64,000 bases of DNA from assembly GCF_025215095.1 (NCBI RefSeq), contig NZ_JALHAP010000082.1, positions 620,001 through 684,000 of the forward strand. Direction: 5' to 3'. The position numbers and the translations under genes were made by a program. The notes beneath the pieces are model-generated. The model was not told the origin of the DNA. It saw only the letters and a list, made by a program, of their open reading frames with translations, and did no database searches. Positions 17,335 through 25,913 of the stretch are shown piece after piece (position 1 is the stretch's first letter; the number at the start of each line of letters is the position of its first letter). The stretch is from Dryocola boscaweniae (lineage in GTDB: Bacteria > Pseudomonadota > Gammaproteobacteria > Enterobacterales > Enterobacteriaceae).

Positions 17335-17439
17335 TCACCAGCGTCCGTCGAGGAATAACACCAGCACAACGAGCGCTGAGACAATCACCAGAAAGGTTCC
17401 GGTGATAGCTATCACTTCGTAAAACGTTGGATCGTCCAT
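17335..17439 (-). CDS. yoaI: Small membrane protein YoaI
   Basis: A 34-residue protein (MDDPTFYEVIAITGTF...) with a single membrane helix (about residues 8-30) and the tail DGRW. It has the length of E. coli YoaI and occupies the same place beside yeaL. YoaI is a PhoB-regulated small membrane protein reported to interact with signalling kinases. The start ATG follows GAGAGTGAG. Assignment rests on length, topology and position. Confidence 0.75.
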   Translation of the reverse strand: MDDPTFYEVIAITGTFLVIVSALVVLVLFLDGRW

Positions 17440-17610
17440 CTCACTCTCAGGTTATCGAGCGCAAATTTGCGGGCCTCAGCGCGTGATATTTATAAATACC
17501 AGCTTTATATTGCAGCATGATGATATCGGCTGTTTATCCAACAACTTTAAATTTGTATGCCACCCAACGCGGCGCTTTGGGCCGCCCGCATATAAAAAAT
17601 CGGAAACGCT

Positions 17611-18060
17611 ATGATCTTTGACTCAACGTTGCTTGTTCTGCTGGCGCTCGCCGGCCTGGGTTTTGTCAGCCATAACACCACCGTCGCGGTGTCGATACTG
17701 GTGCTTATCATTGTGCGGGTGACTCCGCTCAGCCAGTTCTTCCCGTGGATTGAAAAGCAAGGGCTGACGGTAGGCATCATTATCCTGACCATTGGCGTGA
17801 TGGCCCCGATTGCCAGCGGCACCCTGCCCGCCAGCTCTCTGCTGCACTCCTTTACCAACTGGAAATCGCTGGTAGCGATTGCCGTGGGCGTTTTCGTCTC
17901 CTGGCTCGGCGGCCGTGGCGTAACGCTAATGAGCAGCCAGCCAGGCCTTGTGGCCGGTTTGCTGGTCGGCACCGTGCTCGGCGTGGCCCTGTTCCGCGGG
18001 GTGCCGGTAGGCCCGCTGATTGCCGCCGGGCTGGTGTCGCTGGTTATTGGTAAGCAGTAG
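17611..18060 (+). CDS. yeaL: UPF0756 membrane protein YeaL
   Basis: Conserved inner-membrane protein of unknown function, 149 residues (E. coli 148), with four to five membrane helices and signature segments SHNTTVAVSILVLIIVRVTPL and SWLGGRGVTLM. Its 3' end overlaps the 3' end of the convergent ABC permease gene by 17 bp, showing that the transporter genes sit tightly against it. Confidence 0.93.
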   Translation: MIFDSTLLVLLALAGLGFVSHNTTVAVSILVLIIVRVTPLSQFFPWIEKQGLTVGIIILTIGVMAPIASGTLPASSLLHSFTNWKSLVAIAVGVFVSWLGGRGVTLMSSQPGLVAGLLVGTVLGVALFRGVPVGPLIAAGLVSLVIGKQ

Positions 18061-18745
18061 CGCTACGTCCACGTCCGCGTGGCCTGCGCGTCACCAGCCA
18101 GCCCAGGCTGCTGCACAGCAGGTAATAAACCAGCCCGGTAAAGATAAAGATTGCCGTCGGATAAACCTGTACCCGGCTGTTCACCTGTCCTGCCACCGTG
18201 GTCAGTTCCGGTACGTTGACGATAAACGCCAGCGATGTGTCCTTAAGCAGCGCGATAAACAGCCCCACGTAGGAAGGCAACACGTTGCGCATCGCCTGCG
18301 GCAGCAGCACCAGGCGCAGCATTTGCCATGTGCTAAAACCCCCTGCCATGGCCGCCTCTCGTTGCCCGCCCGGCAACGCCTGTAAACCAGCATAGGTCGT
18401 GTGCAACACCGCAGCCGAAGTAAACCAGGCTAAAGCAAAGGTTACGGTCACAGCGCCTGGTAAATCGCGGCCGGTAATAATGGGCAGCAAAAAATAGAGC
18501 CAGAAAATAACGAAAATCAGCGGAATGCCGCGAATAAGCTCGGCCCAGATAAACAGCAGCCTGCGGACCGTTCCGCCATATCGCCAGGCGATGCCCGCCA
18601 GCAATACACCGCCCGCCAGCGCAAGCACCGCAGCCCCGGCCGCCATCAGCAGCGTAAGCAAAACGCCGCCCGGCTCGCCCTGCGCCATACGTCCCCAGAG
18701 CAGATAATCGAGGTTATCGGTGATCACCGTAACGTTATTTATCAT
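18044..18745 (-). CDS. Polar amino-acid ABC transporter permease 2
   Basis: HisM/GltK-type permease, 233 residues, with about five membrane helices and the EAA loop (GGQREAAMAGGFSTWQMLRLVLLPQAM) that docks to the ATPase. Last gene of a four-gene set (binding protein, ATPase, two permeases); its start overlaps the previous permease by 11 bp. The tail is arginine-rich. Substrate cannot be read from sequence; the closest known set is the GltIJKL glutamate/aspartate system. Confidence 0.88.
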   Translation of the reverse strand: MINNVTVITDNLDYLLWGRMAQGEPGGVLLTLLMAAGAAVLALAGGVLLAGIAWRYGGTVRRLLFIWAELIRGIPLIFVIFWLYFLLPIITGRDLPGAVTVTFALAWFTSAAVLHTTYAGLQALPGGQREAAMAGGFSTWQMLRLVLLPQAMRNVLPSYVGLFIALLKDTSLAFIVNVPELTTVAGQVNSRVQVYPTAIFIFTGLVYYLLCSSLGWLVTRRPRGRGRSATAYQ

Positions 18746-19514
18746 GCTGCATCTCCGTTAGTGCGGCTTTTGCCGCCTTTCGCGTACGCTTTGACGGGCG
18801 TGGTCCAAACCAGGTAAACAGTGCGCCCATAATCAATCCCAGCAGTAAATAAAGCGCCGTGCCCACGGCAAAAGCTTCCAGCGCATGCGCATTGTAGCTT
18901 TCGATTTGTCTGACCTGACAGGTAAGCTCCGCAAGACCGATGCCGGTCGCAAGCGAGGAAAGCTTCATCAGATTGAGATACTGCCCCACCACCGGCTGCC
19001 AGGCGTTCACCAGCCCCTGCGGCAACATGATCCAGCGAAATATCGCCCATGCCGAAAAGCCCTGAGAAAGCGCCGCTTCCACCTGGCCTTCTGGCACCGC
19101 CTGCAACCCGCTGCGAATCTCTTCGAGCAAAAACGCCGAGGTAAACAGCCCCAGCCCCCAGGCCGCAGATAAAAACTCCGGCGTCAGCCACCAGACGTTA
19201 CCGGGCAAAATCGACCAACTGTGTTCATCGTTGATAAACCAGCGCAGCGCCTGCGGCAGGAAATTCCAGGCGGCGAAATACCAGAACAGCAGTTGCACCA
19301 GCAGCGGAGTATTACGGAAAAGCGAGACCCAGACGGCGACCACTCCGCGCCCGACGCGCCCTCCAGCCAGTCTTAACCCAAGCAGCAAAAGCGTTAGCGC
19401 CGTCGCCAGCATCATGCCGGCAATTGTCACCCAAACGGTGGTCAGAAACCCGGAAATAAGCCACTGCAGCGGCTGGCCGTACAAAACCCCGGCCCAGTCG
19501 GTATGCCAGTTCAT
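18735..19514 (-). CDS. Polar amino-acid ABC transporter permease 1
   Basis: GltJ-like permease of 259 residues with five or more helices and the docking loop GQVEAALSQGFSAWAIFRWIMLPQG. The motif LFRNTPLLVQLLFWYF is typical of amino-acid permeases. Its start overlaps the ATPase stop by 4 bp (ATGA), indicating translational coupling. The substrate is probably acidic or polar amino acids by similarity to GltJ. Confidence 0.88.
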   Translation of the reverse strand: MNWHTDWAGVLYGQPLQWLISGFLTTVWVTIAGMMLATALTLLLLGLRLAGGRVGRGVVAVWVSLFRNTPLLVQLLFWYFAAWNFLPQALRWFINDEHSWSILPGNVWWLTPEFLSAAWGLGLFTSAFLLEEIRSGLQAVPEGQVEAALSQGFSAWAIFRWIMLPQGLVNAWQPVVGQYLNLMKLSSLATGIGLAELTCQVRQIESYNAHALEAFAVGTALYLLLGLIMGALFTWFGPRPSKRTRKAAKAALTEMQHDK

Positions 19515-20335
19515 TGTTCGTCCTTAAGCCCGGCGTGCAGCGGGTCGAGCACTTTTTGCAGAAAGCGCCGCGCCCGGGGATGCTGCGGCGAACGGAAGAA
19601 CTGCGCCGGGGCCGCCTGCTCCAGAATGTCCCCGCCGTCGATGAACACCACCCGGTCGGCAATTTCCCGGGCGAACTGCATCTCGTGCGTCACGACTATC
19701 ATCGTAATGCCGCTGTGGGCAAGAGATTTCATGACCGTCAGCACTTCGCCAATCATTTCGGGGTCGAGCGCGGATGTTGGCTCGTCGAATAAAATTATCT
19801 GCGGCGAAGAGGCCAGCGCTCTGGCGATAGCCACGCGCTGCTGCTGCCCGCCGGAAAGCTGCGCCGGAAAATGCTGTGCTTTTTCGCCAAGCCCCACACG
19901 CGCAAGCAAAGCTGCCGCCTGCTGTTTAGCCTCATCAGGTTTCCAGCCGTGAACATGCGTCAGCGAAAGCGTGATGTTCTGTTCGGCGGTCAGGTGCGCA
20001 TACAGGTTGAACTGCTGGAACACAAAGCCGATGCGGCTGCGCAAGGCGCGTAACGCTTTCCCCTGCAAATTCCGTGTAGGTTTGCCGTCAATAAGAATGT
20101 CGCCCGCGCTTAAGGGTTCAAGCTGGTTAATCAGGCGGATTAAGGTGGATTTGCCGGAGCCTGACGGCCCGCAGATAGCCACCACTTCCCCCGCGTTGAC
20201 CTTCAGATCGACCGATTTCAGCACCTGGTTATCGCCGTAATTTTTACCGGCCTGACGAAACTCAACGCTGGCATCCCGTAAATGTGCAAAATCCGCAGCC
20301 TGGGCTGCGGATCGTTTTAATAAGCCGCTGACCAT
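19511..20335 (-). CDS. Polar amino-acid ABC transporter ATP-binding protein
   Basis: GlnQ/GltL-type ATPase of 274 residues. Walker A GPSGSGKST, signature LSGGQQQRVAIARAL, Walker B IILFDEPTSALDPE and the H-loop VTHEMQFAREIADR are all intact. An N-terminal extension of about 25 residues precedes the usual start of the domain. It follows the binding-protein gene by 1 bp and overlaps the first permease. Confidence 0.92.
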   Translation of the reverse strand: MVSGLLKRSAAQAADFAHLRDASVEFRQAGKNYGDNQVLKSVDLKVNAGEVVAICGPSGSGKSTLIRLINQLEPLSAGDILIDGKPTRNLQGKALRALRSRIGFVFQQFNLYAHLTAEQNITLSLTHVHGWKPDEAKQQAAALLARVGLGEKAQHFPAQLSGGQQQRVAIARALASSPQIILFDEPTSALDPEMIGEVLTVMKSLAHSGITMIVVTHEMQFAREIADRVVFIDGGDILEQAAPAQFFRSPQHPRARRFLQKVLDPLHAGLKDEQ

Positions 20336-20336
20336 A

Positions 20337-21167
20337 TTACTGAGCTTCTATCTTAAAGCCGCGCGGCTGTGGCGTTTTGCTGCCCGGACCAAACCAGCTA
20401 GCGTAGATTTTGGCCGCTTCGCCGCTTTGCTCAAGCTTCACCAGTTCGCCGTTTACCGCTTGCAGCAGCGTCGTTTCACCCTTTTTCACGCCGACGCCGA
20501 TTTCTTCTTTGCTCAGCAAATCCGGCAGGATTTTGAATTTCGCTTTATCAGGCGCTTCGGCCAGCAACCCAGCCAGAATGGTGCTGTCCTGGGTGATGGC
20601 CTGAACGTTGCCGTTACGCAGCGCGGTTAACGCCAGCGGAATATCATCATAGGAAAGCACGCGCACGGACGGGAAGCGTTGATGCAGCGCCTGTTCACCC
20701 GTGGTGCCTTTCACCGCGCCTATGCGCCCATGCCCGTAATCCTCAAGTTTGTCCGGCGAGGCGGCGGACACAAGAAACTGCTGGCCGGTTACAAAGTAAG
20801 GCGTGGAGAAATCCACTACCTGCGCACGCTCCGGCGTAATAGTGATATCCGCCACGATCAAATCCACTTTTCCGGACTGTAAAAGCGGGATGCGGTTGGC
20901 AGGATTGGTAGCAACCAGCACAAGCTTAACGCCAAGCGATATTGCCAGCGCTTTCGCAAAATCAACGTCATAACCGACGATATCGTGTGTTTTAGCGTCT
21001 ACAGAGCCAAAAGGCGGATTAGCGTCAAAAGTTGCCACTCTTACGACGCCCGCTTTCTGAATATCCGCAAGCTGGTCGGCCTGAGCCGCCGCTGCGCCCA
21101 AACCGGCAAGCGCCAGAAGAAGTAACGAAGCGATCTTATTTTTATGGGATGTCATTGCCTGTGCCAT
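20337..21167 (-). CDS. Polar amino-acid ABC transporter periplasmic binding protein
   Basis: Periplasmic type II binding protein (SBP family 3), 276 residues, with a signal peptide ending about AAAAQA before DQLADIQ. Ligand-site segments DANPPFGSVD and VDLIVADITITPERAQVVDFS are typical of amino-acid binding proteins. First gene of the operon. A chemoreceptor gene is divergent and adjacent, so the protein may also feed chemotaxis; that is inference. This operon is absent from the E. coli yeaL-nimR interval. Confidence 0.92.
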   Translation of the reverse strand: MAQAMTSHKNKIASLLLLALAGLGAAAAQADQLADIQKAGVVRVATFDANPPFGSVDAKTHDIVGYDVDFAKALAISLGVKLVLVATNPANRIPLLQSGKVDLIVADITITPERAQVVDFSTPYFVTGQQFLVSAASPDKLEDYGHGRIGAVKGTTGEQALHQRFPSVRVLSYDDIPLALTALRNGNVQAITQDSTILAGLLAEAPDKAKFKILPDLLSKEEIGVGVKKGETTLLQAVNGELVKLEQSGEAAKIYASWFGPGSKTPQPRGFKIEAQ

Positions 21168-21407
21168 AGATTTTCCTTGTTATCCCCGCTTGTTAGCAGG
21201 CTCGGGCTTTACGCTCCCACAACCCGGGTTTCGCTTCCAATGCTTAAAAATCCTTTTCTTATGCGCAAAAAATCTTAGTTAGCGCGCTGTTAAAAGTTTT
21301 ACTTATGGATATTGAAATAATTTCCATAACAAACTGTTTTTAAAAACAAAAAATGGAGAATTTTGGCAATAAAGTGTGATGCGTCCTTTGTTTTTAACAT
21401 TGCGGCA

Positions 21408-21435
21408 AAAAGTTTCTTTTCGCCGGGGCCGATAA
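21408..21435 (+). promoter_or_regulatory. Sigma-28 (FliA)-type promoter of the chemoreceptor gene
   Basis: AAAAGTTT, 12 bases, then GCCGATAA, the exact sigma-28 -10 element; the spacer is one base longer than optimal. It lies 27 bp before the receptor start codon, as expected for a late flagellar gene. Confidence 0.72.
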
Positions 21436-21461
21436 CTTTGCCAGTTAACAGGAGAATAAAA

Positions 21462-23000
21462 ATGAAATCACTGACCCACAATTTATTGTTGTTGATCTGC
21501 TGTTCGGTTCTGATGTCAGCGCTGGTTACCGCGATTTCGCTTTATGGCAGCCACCAAAGCGCGCAAAAAACGGCGAGCGGCATGCTGGCGAAGGATTTGG
21601 TGGCGGATATTCATCCTGCGCCGGTCTATCTTATCGAGATGCGCCTGGTGCTTTCCCGCGTGGTTGAAGGCACCCTGACCGTCGATCAGGCCGACGGCGA
21701 AATTAAGCGACTGAGCAAAATCTGGCATCAGCGAATCGATTACTGGAAAAGCGTTTTGCCTGTTGAGCTGCAGGAGAAATTGCTCGGCGCGCAGTACACG
21801 GCAGGCCTGGCGATGATCAAAGATGCGAACGAGCTGATTGAACTCATTCGCAGCGGGGCGCCAACGCCGCTGTTCGAGCGGCTCAAAGCGGCGGATAAAG
21901 ATTTCTTCGCCCATGAGAAAGGGATTACTGCTTTTGTGCAGGATTCGTCGAACTACGCTCAAAACGCCGTCGAAGACGCACAGAACAGTTCCAGCAACAC
22001 GGCAAAATGGCAGTTGATTGGTTCAGGCGCCGCGGTGTTATTGCTGCTGCTTATCGGGTACTGGGTGCATCGCAATATTTTCAGATCGCTTGGCGCCGAG
22101 CCTGCGCAGGTGGCGGACATCGCCAATGCCGTCGCTAACGGCGATCTGACCCGCCACGTTCCCGTTCGGGATGGCGATACGCAAAGCGTAATGGCCGCCA
22201 TGAAAACCATGTGCGAAGAGCTGGTGATGATCATTAACATCGTCCATGAAAGCAGCAACCATATCACCAACAGCTCCGGTGAAATTGCCAGCGGCAATAT
22301 GGACCTCGCCTCCCGTACCGAGGAGCAGGCAAGCGCCCTGGAGCAAACCGCGTCTTCAATGGAGCAGATGACGGCCACGGTGAAACAGAACGCCGAGAAT
22401 GCGCAAACCGCCAGCCAGCTTGCGGCAACCGCTTCGCGTAGCGCCGAACAAGGCGGCGCAGTCGTGGCTCGCGTGGTGCAGACCATGGACGAGATCTCCG
22501 CTTCCGCCAGTAAAATCACCGATATCATCAGCGTAATTGACGGTATCGCTTTCCAGACGAATATTCTGGCGCTTAACGCCGCCGTGGAAGCGGCCCGTGC
22601 GGGCGATCAGGGGCGTGGCTTTGCGGTAGTCGCCGGAGAAGTTCGCAGCCTGGCAAGCCGGAGCGCAGGGGCGGCAAAAGAGATAAAAGTGCTGATTGAA
22701 AACTCCGTTTCGCAGGTCACGCACGGCAGCGAACTGGTGAACGAAGCGGGCAAAACTATCAATACCGCCGTGGCGGATGTAAAACGCGTGGCGTCGCTGA
22801 TGGCTGAAATCACCCATGCCAGCGAAGAGCAAAGCAGCGGCATTGCGCAGGTGAGCACCGCCATCAGTCAAATGGACGCCACCACGCAGCAGAACGCGGC
22901 GATGGTAAATCAGGCTGCAGCGGCGGCGGAATCATTGCTCGACCAGACCCGCGGGCTGCGCGAAGTCGTTTCGCAGTTCCGTTTGAGCAACGCGGTTTAA
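21462..23000 (+). CDS. Methyl-accepting chemotaxis protein
   Basis: Transmembrane chemoreceptor of 512 residues. Helix 1 (about 7-28), a periplasmic helical ligand domain (about 30-185), helix 2 (about 187-210), HAMP, and a signalling domain with the hairpin tip IDGIAFQTNILALNAAVEAARAG. Chosen start is the ATG at 21462 after CAGGAGAATAAAA; the in-frame upstream extension crosses the sigma-28 promoter. It lacks the C-terminal CheR-binding pentapeptide (NWETF) of high-abundance receptors. The ligand may be linked to the adjacent amino-acid transporter. Confidence 0.93.
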   Translation: MKSLTHNLLLLICCSVLMSALVTAISLYGSHQSAQKTASGMLAKDLVADIHPAPVYLIEMRLVLSRVVEGTLTVDQADGEIKRLSKIWHQRIDYWKSVLPVELQEKLLGAQYTAGLAMIKDANELIELIRSGAPTPLFERLKAADKDFFAHEKGITAFVQDSSNYAQNAVEDAQNSSSNTAKWQLIGSGAAVLLLLLIGYWVHRNIFRSLGAEPAQVADIANAVANGDLTRHVPVRDGDTQSVMAAMKTMCEELVMIINIVHESSNHITNSSGEIASGNMDLASRTEEQASALEQTASSMEQMTATVKQNAENAQTASQLAATASRSAEQGGAVVARVVQTMDEISASASKITDIISVIDGIAFQTNILALNAAVEAARAGDQGRGFAVVAGEVRSLASRSAGAAKEIKVLIENSVSQVTHGSELVNEAGKTINTAVADVKRVASLMAEITHASEEQSSGIAQVSTAISQMDATTQQNAAMVNQAAAAAESLLDQTRGLREVVSQFRLSNAV

Positions 23001-23782
23001 GGAGTAAGCGACGCCAGGTAACGCCCAGGCGTCGTCCCCAGAGATTTCCTGAACATGGTAATAAACGCGTTGGTGGACTCATACCCCAGCGCGTCCGCCA
23101 CCTTCTGCACCGCTTCGCCGTCTATTAATAATTGCAGGGCAATAATTAGCTGTAGCTGCTGCCGCCAGCGGCGGAAGTTAAGCCCCGTCTCCTTCACCAC
23201 CAACCGCGCCAGGTTACGTTCGCTCATCGCCAACAGGGAAGCCCACTGAGCCAGCGTTCGCCGCTCTCGCGGATCTTGCGCCAGTTGCTCGGCAATCAAA
23301 CGGATTTTAGGATGGCGGGACATCGGCAAACGCAGTTGCTCAACCGGCTGATGCGGCAGTTCGTCGAACAGAACCTGAACCAGCCTCTTGCGCGCGGGCG
23401 TGCCATCTTCGTCGTGGGGATGTTCGGCCAGGCGCAGAATCAATTCCCGCACCAGCGGAGAAATTTTTAGCGTGCAGCACTGCTCCGGCATCGCCACCGC
23501 ACCGGGTTCGATAAATAAAAAGCAGATCCGCGCGTTGGTCGTGGCGCGGTTGCTATGCGGCATTGAGCCGGGGATCCAGACCGCATATTGCGTCGGCACC
23601 ATCCACATCGCCTGCTCTACTTCGCAGGTTATCCCGCCGTGCAGGGCAACGATTAGCTGGCCTTTACGGTGCTGATGAAACGGAATTTCCTTTACGCTTT
23701 CCGCCACGCGTATGCGAAAAGCCAGAGCCTGCTGCAGGCTGCTGTCCGGGTCAAATCCTTCTAAGGCTAAACCGCGTTCCAT
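22997..23782 (-). CDS. nimR: AraC-family regulator NimR
   Basis: Transcriptional repressor of the 2-nitroimidazole exporter gene nimT in E. coli (YeaM/YeaN pair). It has 261 residues (E. coli 273): an N-terminal cupin (HQHRKGQLIVALHGGI) and C-terminal AraC HTH (AVQKVADALGYESTNAFITMFRKSLG). Divergent from nimT across 98 bp, the conserved arrangement. It overlaps the chemoreceptor gene stop by 4 bp. Confidence 0.92.
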   Translation of the reverse strand: MERGLALEGFDPDSSLQQALAFRIRVAESVKEIPFHQHRKGQLIVALHGGITCEVEQAMWMVPTQYAVWIPGSMPHSNRATTNARICFLFIEPGAVAMPEQCCTLKISPLVRELILRLAEHPHDEDGTPARKRLVQVLFDELPHQPVEQLRLPMSRHPKIRLIAEQLAQDPRERRTLAQWASLLAMSERNLARLVVKETGLNFRRWRQQLQLIIALQLLIDGEAVQKVADALGYESTNAFITMFRKSLGTTPGRYLASLTP

Positions 23783-23880
23783 TACTCTGTCCGAATTTAG
23801 GGATAAACTGTCATTTTACGTTGATTTGCTCACCGGCAGAAGCGTGTATCTTTAGGCCTCAATTTTAAGGGACACGAAAC

Positions 23881-25083
23881 ATGACGATTTCCTCTTCAGC
23901 GAGCGTAAAAAAGCACGGCCTGTTACTGCTCGGTATTCTGATGATTGCCACGACGCTGCGCGTCACTTTTACCGGCGCGGCCCCGCTGCTGGATATGGTG
24001 CGCGATACCTTCGGCTTAACCACGGCTCAGACCGGCGTGCTGACCACCTTGCCCCTTCTCGCCTTTGCAATTGTTTCGCCCATGGCGGCGGGTATCGCCC
24101 GGCGCTTCGGCACCGAGCGCAGTTTATTTGGCGCAATGCTTGTCATCTGCGCGGGGATCGCGCTTCGCTCGGCGGGCAGCGCTTCGCTGTTGTATATCGG
24201 CACCGCAATTATTGGCTGCGGTATCGCGATGGGCAACGTGCTGCTGCCGGGCCTTATCAAACGTGATTTCCCCGGCCAGGTTGCGCGCCTGACCGGTGCC
24301 TATTCGCTGACTATGGGCATTGCCGCCGCTATCGGTTCGGTTATGGTCGTACCTATCGCGCTGCACGGCTACGGCTGGCAGGGCGCGCTAATGGCGCTGA
24401 TGATATTCCCTGTCGTCGCGCTGATGCTGTGGCTACCGCAGTTAGCGAACCATACCCCTGCGAATCTGAGCAACAGCGGCGCGCTGCACAGCCGGGGGAT
24501 CTGGTCCTCGCCGCTCGCCTGGCAGGTTACGATGTATCTGGGCATTAATTCGCTGATTTATTATGTCGTCATCGGCTGGCTGCCCTCGATTTTGATAAGC
24601 CATGGCTACAGCGAAGCGCAGGCAGGTTCCCTGCACGGCTTGCTACAGTTGGCGACCGCCATTCCCGGCCTGGTTATTGGCCTGATGTTAAGCCGCCTGA
24701 AAGATCAGCGCGGCATCGCCGTATTAATGGCGATGTTATGGTGCCTGAGCACGATCGGCCTGTGGCTGCTGCCTGATTTCGCAAGCGTCTGGGTTTGTAT
24801 TGGCGGATTCGGTTCAGGCGCGGCGATGATTCTGGGCCTGTCGTTTATCGGCCTGCGCACCGGTTCTGCGCATCAGGCGGCCGCCCTTTCCGGTATGGCC
24901 CAGTGCGTGGGCTATTTACTGGCGGCATTCGGCCCGCCGGTAATGGGAAAAATTCATGATGTTTCAGGCGACTGGAGCTTGCCTCTGCTGGGATGCGCGT
25001 TACTCTCTATAACCATGGCGGTATTTGGCGCCTGGGCTGGCCGCAACGCTGAAATTGGCTCCGCGGCTGACGCAAAGGCCTGA
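23881..25083 (+). CDS. nimT: MFS exporter NimT
   Basis: CynX/NimT-family MFS transporter, exporter of 2-nitroimidazole in E. coli. It has 400 residues with about 12 helices; conserved blocks TTLRVTFTGAAPLLD, NVLLPGLIKRDFP and SHGYSEAQAGSLHGLLQLAT match YeaN. Controlled by the divergent nimR. The methyltransferase gene 35 bp downstream may be co-transcribed. Confidence 0.93.
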   Translation: MTISSSASVKKHGLLLLGILMIATTLRVTFTGAAPLLDMVRDTFGLTTAQTGVLTTLPLLAFAIVSPMAAGIARRFGTERSLFGAMLVICAGIALRSAGSASLLYIGTAIIGCGIAMGNVLLPGLIKRDFPGQVARLTGAYSLTMGIAAAIGSVMVVPIALHGYGWQGALMALMIFPVVALMLWLPQLANHTPANLSNSGALHSRGIWSSPLAWQVTMYLGINSLIYYVVIGWLPSILISHGYSEAQAGSLHGLLQLATAIPGLVIGLMLSRLKDQRGIAVLMAMLWCLSTIGLWLLPDFASVWVCIGGFGSGAAMILGLSFIGLRTGSAHQAAALSGMAQCVGYLLAAFGPPVMGKIHDVSGDWSLPLLGCALLSITMAVFGAWAGRNAEIGSAADAKA

Positions 25084-25118
25084 TTGCCCTAAGCGGAACC
25101 TCATCATGGAGAGCGACA

Positions 25119-25868
25119 ATGCAAAAAGAAGCTAAACCATCAGCACCGCAGAATATTTTTGACGACCCGATTTTTTTTGAGAATTATCGGCAGCTACGTG
25201 AGAACGATTCTGGCCTGAATGGCTTACTGGAACTGCCTGCGCTCTATTCTCTGCTGCCTGAACTGGGCGGCCTGTCGATTCTGGATCTCGGCTGCGGTTT
25301 CGGGGATTTTGCCCGCTACGCCCGCCGCCACGGCGCTGCTCATATTTATGGCGTGGATGTTTCGGAGAAAATGCTGGCTCAGGCCAGGGCCGATACCAAT
25401 GATGAAAACATTGTTTATCAGCACCTCGCCATCGAACATTTTCAGGTTCAGGAGCAGCGGTTCGATCTGGCTGTCTCTTCGCTGGCGCTGCATTACATCG
25501 AAGATTTCAGCGCGCTGTGTAAAAAAGTTTTCGCATCATTAAAGCCCGGCGGCCAGTTTATATTTTCCGTCGAGCATCCGATGTGTACGGCATTTCAGGT
25601 TGGCTGGGTGCCGTATGACAAGGGCGATGTTTGGCCCGTGGACCATTATCAGGAACAAACGCTGCGGCATACCACCTGGTTTGTGGATGACGTGCAAAAA
25701 TATCATCGTACGGTTGAGACTTATGTGAATACGCTGCTGGATAGCGGATTTGCAGTGACTCGTTTGCTGGAGCCAAAACCGCGTGACGAGGCCGTTGCTC
25801 TGCGACCGGACCTCGCGAATCAATGTCGCCGCCCGCCTTTCCTGCTGCTGCGAGCGGCTAAGCTCTGA
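25119..25868 (+). CDS. Class I SAM-dependent methyltransferase
   Basis: Rossmann-fold methyltransferase of 249 residues. Motif I is LDLGCGFGDFARYA (about 56-69), the acidic residue binding the SAM ribose lies in YGVDVSEKML, and post-motif segment FDLAVSSLALHYIEDF follows. The C-terminal part carries HHTT-like aromatic residues often used for small-molecule substrates. Substrate unknown. The ATG follows GGAGAGCGACA, and the gene lies 35 bp after nimT. Confidence 0.85.
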   Translation: MQKEAKPSAPQNIFDDPIFFENYRQLRENDSGLNGLLELPALYSLLPELGGLSILDLGCGFGDFARYARRHGAAHIYGVDVSEKMLAQARADTNDENIVYQHLAIEHFQVQEQRFDLAVSSLALHYIEDFSALCKKVFASLKPGGQFIFSVEHPMCTAFQVGWVPYDKGDVWPVDHYQEQTLRHTTWFVDDVQKYHRTVETYVNTLLDSGFAVTRLLEPKPRDEAVALRPDLANQCRRPPFLLLRAAKL

Positions 25869-25870
25869 TT

Positions 25871-25902
25871 TACCGGCGGGTAACGTCACGCTTACCCGCC
25901 TT
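25871..25902. terminator. REP-like hairpin/terminator between convergent genes
   Basis: GGCGGGTAA-CGTCACGC-TTACCCGCC, 9-bp stem, between the methyltransferase and the convergent amidotransferase gene. The same core recurs downstream of purB (37963), so it belongs to a REP-like family. Confidence 0.65.
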
Positions 25903-25913
25903 CTCACACTCCC

